DNA of 31,597 nucleotides from an uncultured Eubacteriales bacterium (GCA_934572535.1 CAKTLJ010000020.1:1-31597), one strand, 5' to 3'. Counted from the first letter of the stretch, positions 1-7,241 are shown. Notes: generated by a model from the letters alone, not told the origin. Numbers and translations are program-made.

Positions 1-78
1 AGAGGCGCACAGGACCTGCGCGCGGCGGCCTGCCATCCCCTTCTGTCGGAAAAGGCGCAGCCTTTTCCGACAAGCTGA
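1..78. repeat. Left arm of a 78-bp imperfect inverted repeat
   Basis: This stretch is the reverse complement of 1715-1792 with two mismatches by eye (76/78). It contains a perfect 13-bp hairpin at 44-72 (TGTCGGAAAAGGC, loop GCA, GCCTTTTCCGACA). The match reaches the first base of the window, so the repeat may extend further left. The two arms enclose three genes. It could be a dispersed REP/terminator-like element or the ends of a mobile unit; no transposase is visible. Confidence 0.8.
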
Positions 79-110
79 CAGCCCTGACCGCATGGTCAAG
101 GGCTGTTTTT
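78..110 (+). terminator. Hairpin plus T-run, plus strand
   Basis: ACAGCCC at 78-84 pairs with GGGCTGT at 100-106, with GACC/GGTC inside and one bulged A, followed by TTTTT. The orientation suits a plus-strand gene lying left of the window. The stop codon of the minus-strand phosphoesterase (96-98) falls inside this hairpin. Confidence 0.6.
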
Positions 111-659
111 GCGCAAGGGGGGCAGGGTCTCCCGGTGGAATTCCTCCCCCTCCAGGGTGAGCCAGCGGAGGCAGTCGCCCTCCCACAGCAGGCAGCTGTT
201 GGGGGAGCCGCCCCGGGGCAGGGAGACGGAGCCGGGGTTGATGCACAGCAGGTCGTTGACCCGCCGGAAGGAGGGCATGTGGGTGTGGCCGGAGAGGAGG
301 ACCTGGGCCATCCCCATGGGCGGCGGGTTGCGGGGGGAGTAGCGGTGGCCGTGGGTCAGGAAGACCTCCCGCCCCTCCCAGGTCACTACCTTATACTTCC
401 GAAAGAAGGGGAATTGGGGGGAGAGGTCCTGGATGCCGTCGTCGCAGTTGCCCTCCACGCTGAGGATGTGGGGGGCCTGTCCGTTCAGCAGGGCCATGAC
501 GCCCTGGGGGTCGAACGCGAAGCGGGGGTCGTAGGACCCGGAAAAGACCAGGTCGCCCAGGAGGATGAGCTGCTGGGCCTGCACCTTCTCATAGAGGTCC
601 AGCAGCTTCTGGCAGCAAGCCCGGGAGCCGTGGAGATCCGATGCGATCAGTCGTTTCAT
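96..659 (-). CDS. YfcE/MJ0936-type metallophosphoesterase
   Basis: A 187-aa calcineurin-like phosphoesterase, probably a cytosolic metal-dependent phosphodiesterase. The metal-binding motifs appear in family order: SDLHG near residue 7, GDLV near 36, EGNCD near 73, THGHRY near 101 and GHTHMP near 124, then INPGSVSLPR. The length fits the YfcE family, normally about 180 aa. The frame stays open upstream, but the start at 659 is chosen because GAGGTGAT lies just before this ATG and homology begins here. It is divergent from the zinc-ribbon gene, with its own promoter at 678-706. The physiological substrate cannot be read from sequence. Fold confidence is high; the gene name is left open. Confidence 0.9.
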   Translation of the reverse strand: MKRLIASDLHGSRACCQKLLDLYEKVQAQQLILLGDLVFSGSYDPRFAFDPQGVMALLNGQAPHILSVEGNCDDGIQDLSPQFPFFRKYKVVTWEGREVFLTHGHRYSPRNPPPMGMAQVLLSGHTHMPSFRRVNDLLCINPGSVSLPRGGSPNSCLLWEGDCLRWLTLEGEEFHRETLPPLRKNSP

Positions 660-677
660 GGGGATCACCTCAAGAGG

Positions 678-706
678 AGTATAGCTGATTTGCGGGCAAA
701 GGGCAA
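678..706 (-). promoter_or_regulatory. SigA-type promoter for the phosphoesterase
   Basis: On the minus strand TTGCCC (701-706) and TATACT (678-683) are separated by 17 bp, about 20 bases before the start codon. It sits back-to-back with the divergent promoter at 717-745. Confidence 0.6.
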
Positions 707-716
707 GGGGGCAGGT

Positions 717-745
717 TTGCGAAACCCGGGCGGACGTGCTATAAT
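717..745 (+). promoter_or_regulatory. SigA-type promoter for the zinc-ribbon gene
   Basis: TTGCGA (717-722), 17-bp spacer, perfect TATAAT (740-745), about 33 bases before the ATG at 779. Confidence 0.65.
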
Positions 746-778
746 TGGGAAAACTCAGAGAGCATGGAGGAAACACCT

Positions 779-1393
779 ATGATCCAAGACGCAAAACGCT
801 TCATCGGCTTTATCTGTCCGGCGTGCCGACAGCCGGTGATTTTGGAGCGCACGGCCTTCCAACTGGCCGCCTCGGGCAGCCGCCTGCCTTGCCCCTGCGG
901 CAAGTCCTCCCTTGACATAGCCCCCGTGGGGGACCAGGTGCGCCTCACCGTCCCCTGCCTCTTCTGCCAGTCGCCGCACACGGTCTCCTGCTCCACCCGG
1001 GCCTTCCTGGAGGAGAAGACCCTGGCCTTCTCCTGCGCCCATTCCGGCCTGGACTGCTGCTACGTGGGGGAGGAGGAGGGCGTCTTTGCCGCCATGCGCC
1101 GCCTGGAGGAGACCGTGGACCGGATGGAGGAGAACGCCGCCGCCCAGGGCAGCTTCCTCAACGACCTGGTCATGGAGGAGATCCTGGGGGAGCTGCGGGA
1201 CATCGGCCGCCGGGGCGGCATCTCCTGCACCTGCGGCTGCCGGGACTGGAAGCTCCAGATCAACTACAGCTCGGTCGAGCTCTTCTGCGGCCGCTGCGGG
1301 GGCGCGCTGCGCATCCCCGCCGCCACCATTTCGGACGTGGAGGACCTCTGCTGCAAGCCCACCCTGACCATCCGGGGCCAGCGCCCCACCTGA
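779..1393 (+). CDS. Multi-zinc-ribbon protein of unknown function
   Basis: A 204-aa protein with repeated cysteine pairs: CPAC near residue 13, CPCG near 38, CLFC near 61, a CTCGC group near 140 and CGRCGG near 160. This pattern indicates several treble-clef or zinc-ribbon modules. Between them lies an acidic, helix-forming stretch (residues about 95-130) that could be a coiled coil. The start at 779 has GGAGG eight bases upstream; an in-frame ATG at 764 overlaps that ribosome binding site and is rejected. I do not recognise a named family. Such modules often contact nucleic acid or proteins, but nothing here shows which. It is followed 79 bases later by a Cys/Gly-rich micropeptide. Confidence 0.8.
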   Translation: MIQDAKRFIGFICPACRQPVILERTAFQLAASGSRLPCPCGKSSLDIAPVGDQVRLTVPCLFCQSPHTVSCSTRAFLEEKTLAFSCAHSGLDCCYVGEEEGVFAAMRRLEETVDRMEENAAAQGSFLNDLVMEEILGELRDIGRRGGISCTCGCRDWKLQINYSSVELFCGRCGGALRIPAATISDVEDLCCKPTLTIRGQRPT

Positions 1394-1472
1394 GCGCACA
1401 TCCGAGAACCTGGCGCATAAGATGGACTGAGATCGCCAGCCGGTCTCCATCATTTCTAGGAGGTTCTTGTTT

Positions 1473-1652
1473 ATGTGGAATTCTTGGGGCGGTAACAGCT
1501 GTCTGTGGATCATCCTGATCCTGATCGTCATCTTCTGCTGCGGGTCCAACGGCTGCGGCATCGGCACCTGCGGCGGCTCCTGCGGGTCCTGCGGCTGCTG
1601 CAACGGCAACACCAACAACAACTGCGGCTGTGACTGCGGCTGCGGCTGCTGA
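1473..1652 (+). CDS. Cys/Gly-rich membrane micropeptide (HCB-type)
   Basis: A 59-aa protein in two parts: a hydrophobic stretch at residues about 11-22 (LWIILILIVIFCC), then a tail of almost only Gly, Cys, Asn and Ser (CGGSCGSCGCC, then CGCDCGCGC), about 17 cysteines in all. AGGAGG at 1458-1463 is nine bases before the ATG at 1473; an upstream in-frame TTG is too close to it to be used. The layout resembles small clostridial proteins that databases label chorion-class high-cysteine HCB protein 13, a name carrying no function. Metal binding, a disulfide-linked spore or envelope role, or a peptide toxin are all possible guesses. That it is a real gene is well supported by its RBS and composition. 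Confidence 0.75.
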   Translation: MWNSWGGNSCLWIILILIVIFCCGSNGCGIGTCGGSCGSCGCCNGNTNNNCGCDCGCGC

Positions 1653-1693
1653 CGCGCGTACCATAGCCCGGTGCGCGCGCACCGGCTATCCGA

Positions 1694-1716
1694 GAGGCCC
1701 CGGTTTCCGGGGCCTC
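1694..1716 (+). terminator. GC-rich hairpin after the micropeptide gene
   Basis: GAGGCCCCGG and CCGGGGCCTC form a perfect 10-bp stem with loop TTT. There is no T-run, so it is either a weak terminator or an mRNA-stabilising hairpin. It abuts the inverted-repeat arm that follows. Confidence 0.45.
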
Positions 1717-1792
1717 AGCTTGTCGAAAAAGGCTGCGCCTTTTCCGACAGAAGGGGATGGCAGGCCGCCGCGCGCAGGTCCTGTGTGCCTCT
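1715..1792. repeat. Right arm of the 78-bp inverted repeat
   Basis: This is the reverse complement of 1-78 with two mismatches. It carries the same internal hairpin (1721-1749), here with one stem mismatch. GCTTGTCGAAAAAG at 1718-1731 recurs in reverse complement at 22162-22175 after the coaX terminator. Confidence 0.8.
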
Positions 1793-1994
1793 GGCGCCCA
1801 CGCCCCACACTTGCGGCCTGAGCAGTATGTTCTCCGACGTACACGCCGCCGGAGAACAGGATCGCACTTTTTTCGCTGCCTGCGGGCCGCGAACTCTGCG
1901 AGGCTTTTTTGACAGTCTCAAACCCCGATTTCCGGGGCCTTTTTTCTCGCCCGATCGGCCCCTGAAAATTTTTTTGAAAAAAGCAAAAAAATGC
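1793..1994. other. Intergenic region with hairpins, no gene seen
   Basis: I see no credible coding frame: no ribosome binding site, and open frames run straight through the repeats. An 8-bp stem GTTCTCCG/CGGAGAAC lies at 1829-1857. The last part (about 1960-1994) is very A/T-rich and leads into the tRNA promoter. Confidence 0.6.
1923..1945 (+). terminator. Short hairpin with T6 tail
   Basis: CCCCG (1923-1927) pairs with CGGGG (1933-1937), then CC and six T. It would isolate the tRNA promoter from transcription coming from the left. Confidence 0.55.
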
Positions 1995-2023
1995 TTGCTT
2001 TTTCCTTGGGGGTGTGGTATTAT
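1995..2023 (+). promoter_or_regulatory. tRNA-Arg promoter
   Basis: TTGCTT (1995-2000), 17-bp spacer, TATTAT (2018-2023), 30 bases before the mature tRNA 5' end. Confidence 0.65.
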
Positions 2024-2053
2024 ACAAAAGTCGTCAGCGAGAGCGACCGACAC

Positions 2054-2130
2054 GCGGCAGTAGCTCAGTTGGATAGAGTAACTGGCTACGAACCAGTAGG
2101 TCAGGGGTTCGAGTCCCTTCTGCCGTGCCA
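2054..2130 (+). tRNA. tRNA-Arg (anticodon ACG)
   Basis: A full cloverleaf can be drawn. The acceptor GCGGCAG pairs with CTGCCGT (one G-U at the end), the anticodon stem ACTGG/CCAGT has loop CTACGAA with ACG at 2088-2090, and the T loop is TTCGAGT. Discriminator G is followed by an encoded CCA, total 77 nt. After A34 to inosine editing it would read CGU, CGC and CGA. It stands alone, with its own promoter and terminator. Confidence 0.95.
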
Positions 2131-2165
2131 ACACCGGAATCTTTGGATTCCGGTGTTGTTTTTTT
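2130..2165 (+). terminator. tRNA-Arg terminator
   Basis: ACACCGGAATC and GATTCCGGTGT form a perfect stem with loop TTTG, followed by TGTTTTTTT. It starts at the final A of the tRNA. Confidence 0.9.
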
Positions 2166-2196
2166 ATAAACCAGCGCGGGGCCTGCCCGCAGCGAG

Positions 2197-2228
2197 AAAA
2201 AACCGCGCCGAGGATTCGGCGCGGTTTT
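2197..2228 (-). terminator. asnA terminator
   Basis: Read on the minus strand, AAAACCGCGCCG pairs with CGGCGCGGTTTT around a short loop and is followed by a T-run. It lies 17 bases past the asnA stop codon. Confidence 0.85.
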
Positions 2229-2244
2229 GCAGCATAGGGGGGGG

Positions 2245-3258
2245 TCAAAGCAGGATGATACCGGCGTTGCGGCAGGTGTCCATGGTCTCGTCGTCCCAGA
2301 TGGAGGCCTGGACCTCGCCGATGTGGGCCTTGCCCAGCAGCAGCATGGACAGGCGGGACTGGCCGATGCCGCCGCCGATGGTCAGGGGCAGCTCGTTGTT
2401 CAGCAGCATCTTGTGGAAGGTCAGCTCCCGGCGGTCGTCGCAACCGGCGATGGTGAGCTGGCGGTCCAGCGCCTCGGCGTCTACGCGGATGCCCATGGAG
2501 GAGAGCTCGATGGCGCGGTCCAGGGTGGCGTCCCAGAGGAGGATGTCGCCGTTGAGCTGCCAGTCGTCGTAGTCGGGGGCGCGGGTGTCGTGGGGCAGGC
2601 CGGACTTGAGCGCGCCGCCGATCTGCATGAGCAGGGTGGTGGGATGCTCCTTGACCCAGGCGTTCTCCCGGCCCTTGTCGTCCAGGTCGGGGTAGGCGTC
2701 CTCCAGCTCCTGGCTGGTGACGAAGCTCACGTCGGTGCCGATCTGGGGCAGGACGCAGAGCTGGGGGAAGACGGATTGCAGGGTCCGCTGGGTGTCGGCC
2801 ATGGCGTTGACGATCAGCTGGACGGTCTTTTTCAGATAGTCCAGGTTGCGGTCGCGGGGGGCGATGACCTTTTCCCAGTCCCACTGGTCCACGTAGATGG
2901 AGTGGAGGTTGTCGGGGATCTCATCGCGGCGGATGGCGTTCATGTCGGTGACCAGACCCTCGCCCACGGGGAAGTGGTAGTTGTAGAGGGCCAGGCGCTT
3001 CCACTTGGCCAGGGAGTGGACCACCTGGGCATCCCGCTGGGCGGCGGGCACGTCGAAGGAGACGGGGCGCTCCACGCCGCTCAGGTTGTCGTTCAGACCG
3101 GAGGCGGCCTCCACGAACAGGGGGGCGGAGACCCGGCGCAGGTGGAGGTTGCCGCAGAGGGTGTCCTCAAAGACCCGCTTGAGCAGGGCGATGGCCTTCT
3201 GGGTGTCGTAGAGGTTCAGCAGGGGGGCGTAGTCGGCGGGGATGTAGGTTTTGGACAT
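2245..3258 (-). CDS. asnA: Aspartate--ammonia ligase AsnA
   Basis: A 337-aa cytosolic enzyme making asparagine from aspartate, ammonia and ATP (AMP-forming). Length and sequence fit AsnA throughout (E. coli is 330 aa), a class II aminoacyl-tRNA-synthetase-like fold. Family blocks seen include the substrate-binding region SGLNDNLSG near residue 53, VDQWDWEK near 122, and the C-terminal motif GGGIGQSRLSMLLL near 297. GGGAG precedes the start. It lies 30 bases downstream of the DUF1846 gene with no terminator between, so the two are very likely co-transcribed from 4853-4880. Ammonia-dependent synthesis suits an ammonia-rich gut niche, which is inference. Confidence 0.97.
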   Translation of the reverse strand: MSKTYIPADYAPLLNLYDTQKAIALLKRVFEDTLCGNLHLRRVSAPLFVEAASGLNDNLSGVERPVSFDVPAAQRDAQVVHSLAKWKRLALYNYHFPVGEGLVTDMNAIRRDEIPDNLHSIYVDQWDWEKVIAPRDRNLDYLKKTVQLIVNAMADTQRTLQSVFPQLCVLPQIGTDVSFVTSQELEDAYPDLDDKGRENAWVKEHPTTLLMQIGGALKSGLPHDTRAPDYDDWQLNGDILLWDATLDRAIELSSMGIRVDAEALDRQLTIAGCDDRRELTFHKMLLNNELPLTIGGGIGQSRLSMLLLGKAHIGEVQASIWDDETMDTCRNAGIILL

Positions 3259-3288
3259 AGGAAAAACTCCCTTCGGTTTGATTCGGCG

Positions 3289-4776
3289 TTATTTATGGTA
3301 GAGCTTGGAGGTCTGGTAGGTCGGCTCGCTGGTCTGGCGCACGCCCAGGCGGCGGAAGCTGTCCTCGTCGGACTGGGAGAGGATGACCGTGGTGTGGACC
3401 TCGCAGCCCCGCAGCTTCTGGAGCTGGCGGACGGCCTGCTTGGCGTTGGGGTCGTTCACCGCGCAGATGGACAGGGCCACCAGCAGCTCGTCGATGTGGA
3501 GCAGGGGATTCTTGTTGCCCAGGACGTTGACCTTCAGGTTTTGAACAGGCTCGATGACCTCGGGGGCGATCAGGTGGACCTCGTCGGGGATGCCGCCCAG
3601 GTATTTCAGGGCGTTCAGCAGCAGGGCGGAGGAGGAGCCGAGCAGGGAGGAGGTCTTGCCGGTGAGGATCTTGCCGTCGGGCATTTCCATGGCGGCGGCG
3701 GGCGCGCCGGTGCGCTCGGCCACCTCCAGCGCGGGGCGGACCACGGCCCGGCTCTCGCCGGTCAGGCCCAGCTGCTTCATGAGCAGCTCGATCTTATACA
3801 CGGCGCTGCCGTCGGTGAGCCCCCGGCGGTGGCGGCACTGCTCGGCGTAGAACCGGCGGAGGATCTCCTCCTTGGAGGCCTGGCAGACGGCCTCGTCGTC
3901 GATGATGCAGTAGCCCGCCATGTTGACGCCCATGTCCGTGGGGGACTGGTAGGGGCAGCTGCCGGAGATGTGCTCGAACATGGTCTTCAGCACGGGGAAG
4001 ACCTCCACGTCCCGGTTGTAGTTGACGGTGGTGACGCCGTAGGCCTCCAGGTGGAAGGGGTCGATCATGTTCACGTCGTTCAGGTCGGCGGTGGCGGCCT
4101 CGTAGGCCAGGTTCACGGGATGGCGCAGGGGGAGGTTCCAGATGGGGAAGGTCTCGTACTTGGCATAGCCCGCCTGGATGCCCCGCTTGTACTCGTGGTA
4201 GAGCTGGCTCAGGCAGACGGCCATCTTGCCGCTGCCGGGTCCGGGGGCCGTGACCACCACCAGGGACTTGGTGGTCTCCACGTAGTCGTTGCGGCCAAAG
4301 CCCTCGTCGCTGACGATGTGGGGGATGTTATAGGGATAGCCCTCGATGGAGTAGTGGCGATAGACCCGGACGCCCAGGTTTTCCAGCTGGGACTGGAAGA
4401 TCTCCGCGCTGGTCTGGCCGCTGAAGCGGGTGAGCACGACGCTGCCCACGTGGAAGCCGAAGCTGCGGAAGGTGTCGATCAGGCGGAGGGTGTCGGAGCC
4501 GTAGGTGATGCCCAGGTCCCCGCGGACCTTGCTCTTCTCCAGGTCCATGGCGGAGACGGCGACCACGATCTCCACCTGCTCCTTCAGCTGCATGAGCATC
4601 CGGATCTTGGAGTCCGGGTGAAAGCCGGGCAGGACCCGGGAGGCGTGATGGTCGTCAAAGAGCTTGCCGCCGAACTCCAGGTACAGCTTGCCGCCGAACT
4701 GGTTGATCCGGGAGCGGATATGCTCGGACTGCATCTCCAGATATTTCTCGTTGTCGAAGCCAAGTCGTTCGATCAT
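3289..4776 (-). CDS. DUF1846 domain-containing protein
   Basis: A 495-aa member of the DUF1846 family (Pfam PF08903), whose usual length is about 500 aa. The opening IERLGFDNEKYLEMQSEHI is typical of the family. A glycine-rich loop GPGSGK at about residues 179-184 follows the hydrophobic strand SLVVVTAP, looking like a nucleotide-binding P-loop. Conserved blocks PGFHPDSKIR and GQTSAEIF are also present. The family has structures but no settled biochemical role that I know of. It is first gene of a two-gene operon with asnA, so a link to asparagine or nitrogen metabolism can be suggested. The family call is confident; the function is unknown. Confidence 0.92.
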   Translation of the reverse strand: MIERLGFDNEKYLEMQSEHIRSRINQFGGKLYLEFGGKLFDDHHASRVLPGFHPDSKIRMLMQLKEQVEIVVAVSAMDLEKSKVRGDLGITYGSDTLRLIDTFRSFGFHVGSVVLTRFSGQTSAEIFQSQLENLGVRVYRHYSIEGYPYNIPHIVSDEGFGRNDYVETTKSLVVVTAPGPGSGKMAVCLSQLYHEYKRGIQAGYAKYETFPIWNLPLRHPVNLAYEAATADLNDVNMIDPFHLEAYGVTTVNYNRDVEVFPVLKTMFEHISGSCPYQSPTDMGVNMAGYCIIDDEAVCQASKEEILRRFYAEQCRHRRGLTDGSAVYKIELLMKQLGLTGESRAVVRPALEVAERTGAPAAAMEMPDGKILTGKTSSLLGSSSALLLNALKYLGGIPDEVHLIAPEVIEPVQNLKVNVLGNKNPLLHIDELLVALSICAVNDPNAKQAVRQLQKLRGCEVHTTVILSQSDEDSFRRLGVRQTSEPTYQTSKLYHK

Positions 4777-4852
4777 AATAAGTCTTCTCCCTTTGTCTCT
4801 TTTTGTTCATGCACGGTCAGTTGACGGAAAATTTCAAAACAAATACCCCACT

Positions 4853-4880
4853 ATTTTACCGTAATTGTATGAAAAGTCAA
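4853..4880 (-). promoter_or_regulatory. Promoter of the DUF1846-asnA operon
   Basis: On the minus strand TTGACT (4875-4880), 16-bp spacer, TAAAAT (4853-4858). The leader to the start codon at 4776 is about 70 bases. The 4777-5089 intergenic region is clearly AT-richer than the flanking genes and holds two divergent promoters but no gene. Confidence 0.55.
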
Positions 4881-4984
4881 TATATGTATAAGAATATTGG
4901 TAAGGATGACGAAAAAGCTGAGAGGGCGGCGCGAAGGGAAATAATTTCTCTGTGCACCCTGCTGGAGAAGTCTGCGGGAATCTA

Positions 4985-5013
4985 TTGCCAGTCGGGCCGT
5001 TTTGTGGTATAAT
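4985..5013 (+). promoter_or_regulatory. Promoter of the suf operon
   Basis: TTGCCA (4985-4990), 17-bp spacer, TATAAT (5008-5013), with an extended TGG before the -10. The leader of about 70 bases shows no clear riboswitch or IscR-type site. Confidence 0.75.
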
Positions 5014-5089
5014 TCCACGATTCAGAAAGGGACAAGATCCCTCCTGGACCGTATCTTATGATAACGATAGCGACAAGGAGCTATGCAAT

Positions 5090-5839
5090 ATGCTGGAACT
5101 GAAAGGACTTTCCTATCAGGTCGAGGACGGCGGCGCGTCCACCGAGATCCTCAAGGGCATCGACCTGACTGTTTCTGACAATACGTTTATTGTCATTACC
5201 GGCCCCAACGGCGGCGGCAAGACCACCCTGGCCAAGACCATCATGGGCATCAACCAGCCCACCGGCGGCCAGATCCTCTGGAACGGGACCGACATCACCA
5301 ACCTGACCATCACCGAGCGAGCCAAGCTGGGCATCAGCTATGGCTTCCAGCAGCCGCCCCGCTTCAAGGGGATGCGCATCCGGGACATGCTGGGCCTGGC
5401 GGCGGGCAACCGCAGCCTGACCCGGGACGAATGTTGCTCCTACCTGAACCGGGTGGGCCTGTGCGCGGCCGACTACGTGGACCGGGAGCTGGACACCTCC
5501 CTCTCCGGCGGCGAGGTCAAGCGCATCGAGATCGCCTCCATCCTGGCCCGGCCGAGCGGCCTGCTGATCCTGGATGAGCCGGAGGCCGGGATCGACCTCT
5601 GGTCCTTCGCCAAGCTCACCGAGACCTTCCGGATGCTCCACGCCAAGCGGGAGAGCACCATCATCGTCATCTCCCACCAGGAGCGCATCATCGACCTGGC
5701 CGACGAGATCGTCATGGTCTCCGGCGGCAAGGTGGTGCGCCACGGACCCAAGGAGGAGCTGATGGCCCACATTCTGGCGGACACGGCTGGCTCTTGCAGC
5801 TTTTTACAGGACGTGACCTGCCACACCAAGGAGGGGTAA
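5090..5839 (+). CDS. sufC: Fe-S cluster assembly ATPase SufC
   Basis: A 249-aa cytosolic ABC-type ATPase that drives rearrangement of the SufB-type scaffold during iron-sulfur cluster assembly. Walker A is GPNGGGKT at residues 38-45, the Q-loop region follows near GFQQPPRFKGMR, the signature LSGGEVKR is near 141, and Walker B LLILDEPEAGID near 162. The EAGID form after Walker B is typical of SufC rather than transporters, and no membrane partner is encoded nearby. The start at 5090 has AAGGAG nine bases upstream; the frame is open further upstream but lacks an RBS. Only three bases separate it from the scaffold gene, whose RBS (AAGGAGG) lies in the sufC 3' end. Confidence 0.95.
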   Translation: MLELKGLSYQVEDGGASTEILKGIDLTVSDNTFIVITGPNGGGKTTLAKTIMGINQPTGGQILWNGTDITNLTITERAKLGISYGFQQPPRFKGMRIRDMLGLAAGNRSLTRDECCSYLNRVGLCAADYVDRELDTSLSGGEVKRIEIASILARPSGLLILDEPEAGIDLWSFAKLTETFRMLHAKRESTIIVISHQERIIDLADEIVMVSGGKVVRHGPKEELMAHILADTAGSCSFLQDVTCHTKEG

Positions 5840-5842
5840 CCT

Positions 5843-6772
5843 ATGGCACAGAACAAAGTAGACATCAACCTCCTGCGCGAGATCGCCGACCTGGAGGGCA
5901 CGCCCAAGGGCGCGTATAACATTCGGAAAAACGGCAAGCTGGAGGCCCGGGGCCGCACGGAGAACATTGAGATCGTCACCAAGGAGGACCCCGAAAAGCC
6001 CGGCATCGACATCCACATCAAGGACGGCACCAGAAACCAGTCGGTCCACATCCCGGTCATCATCACCGAGACCGGCCTGGACGAGCTGGTCTACAACGAC
6101 TTCTACATCGGCGCGGACTGCGACGTGGTCATCGTGGCCGGGTGCGGCATCCACAACGACGGCGACAAGGACGCCCAGCACGACGGCGTCCACACCTTCT
6201 ACGTGGGGGAGAACTCCAAGGTCCAGTACGTGGAAAAGCACTACGGCGAGGGCGAGGGCACCGGCGAGCGGATCATGAACCCCCAGACGGTCGTCTATCT
6301 GGAAAAGAACGCCTCCATCACCCTGGACACCACCCAGCTCCGGGGCGTGGACTCCACCAAGCGCTACACCAAGGTCGTGGTGAAGCAGGGGGCCGAGGCC
6401 GTCGTCATCGAGAAGCTCCTGACCCACGGCAAGCAGAAGGCCACCTCCGAGATGGACGTCATCCTGGCCGGTCCCGACGCCAGCAGCCGGGTCATCTCCC
6501 GCTCCGTGGCGCAGGACGACTCCGAGCAGATCTTCTACCCCCGCATGATCGGCGACGACGCGGGCTTCGGCCACGTCCAGTGCGACTCCATCCTGATGGG
6601 CAAGGCGAAGATCCAGTCCATCCCCGCCATCATCGCCAACCACCCCGACGCCCGGCTGGTCCACGAGGCGGCCATCGGCCGCATCGCCGGGGACCAGCTG
6701 CTGAAGCTGATGACCCTGGGTCTGACGGAGGAAGAGGCGGAGGAGGAGATCCTGAATGGCTTCCTGCGCTAA
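5843..6772 (+). CDS. Short SufB/SufD-family Fe-S scaffold
   Basis: A 309-aa SufB/D-family protein, much shorter than SufB (about 470-495 aa) or SufD (about 420 aa) of E. coli or Bacillus. The beta-helix core and C-terminal domain are kept. GHVQCDSILMG carries a conserved cysteine at about residue 247, and HPDARLVHEAAIGRI supplies the His-Glu pair (about 274-275) matching SufB cluster-ligand positions. The N-terminal extension of full SufB is missing. With SufC and no SufD, SufS or SufU in the operon, this matches the minimal two-component SufBC-type (SmsCB) systems of some anaerobes. The sulfur donor must be elsewhere. A 17-base overlap follows with the thioesterase gene. Confidence 0.9.
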   Translation: MAQNKVDINLLREIADLEGTPKGAYNIRKNGKLEARGRTENIEIVTKEDPEKPGIDIHIKDGTRNQSVHIPVIITETGLDELVYNDFYIGADCDVVIVAGCGIHNDGDKDAQHDGVHTFYVGENSKVQYVEKHYGEGEGTGERIMNPQTVVYLEKNASITLDTTQLRGVDSTKRYTKVVVKQGAEAVVIEKLLTHGKQKATSEMDVILAGPDASSRVISRSVAQDDSEQIFYPRMIGDDAGFGHVQCDSILMGKAKIQSIPAIIANHPDARLVHEAAIGRIAGDQLLKLMTLGLTEEEAEEEILNGFLR

Positions 6773-7229
6773 GGAAGGTATCTTCTACGTGGGCCACGAC
6801 CCCCAGCTGGGGAAGATCCGCGGCCTGGACCCCTGGGCGGTGGACAACGGGATCCACCTGATCTGCATGGCGCCGGACAAGACCGAGGGGGTCATGATGA
6901 TCACCGACCAGAACCAGCAGCAGTACGGCACCGTCCACGGGGGGATGCTGGTGGCCTTTGCCGACACCATCGCCGGGCACAGCCTGGTCGCCCACGGGAA
7001 GATGTGCGTCACCCAGGGCAGCACCGTCAACTTCCTGCGCCCGGCCGCCGGGGCCTACCTCTTCTGCCGGGCCACCCCGGTGAAGGTGGGGCGGCGCATC
7101 TGCGTGGTCTCCGTCGAGCAGCGCAACGACAGGGACGAGCTGGTGACCACCGCCCTGTTCACCTTCGCGGTGGTGGAGGAGATGGCGCCTGTCCTGGTGG
7201 AGCCGAAGTACCCCAACCTCACCTTTTGA
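6756..7229 (+). CDS. PaaI-family hotdog-fold thioesterase
   Basis: A 157-aa acyl-CoA thioesterase-like protein. The hotdog motif YGTVHGGMLVAFADTIAG (about residues 57-74) holds the HGG turn and the catalytic Asp position seen in PaaI proteins; the central strand QGSTVNFLRPA follows. It probably hydrolyses a small or aromatic acyl-CoA, but the substrate is not evident. The gene starts inside the end of the scaffold gene, with GAGGAGGAG upstream, so it is translationally coupled to the Fe-S operon. Why a thioesterase is coupled to Fe-S assembly is unclear. Confidence 0.88.
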   Translation: MASCAKEGIFYVGHDPQLGKIRGLDPWAVDNGIHLICMAPDKTEGVMMITDQNQQQYGTVHGGMLVAFADTIAGHSLVAHGKMCVTQGSTVNFLRPAAGAYLFCRATPVKVGRRICVVSVEQRNDRDELVTTALFTFAVVEEMAPVLVEPKYPNLTF

Positions 7230-7241
7230 GCCAAAGCAAAT

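Noticed and set aside
1793..2053. Small coding frames through 1,671-2,063 before tRNA-Arg
   Set aside because: They pass through repeat hairpins and the tRNA promoter, with no RBS.
2227..4824. An 865-codon open frame on the plus strand antisense to asnA and the DUF1846 gene
   Set aside because: It is a product of high GC and codon bias opposite two well-supported genes. Its protein is low-complexity Val/Gly/Leu/Asp, with no RBS or homology.
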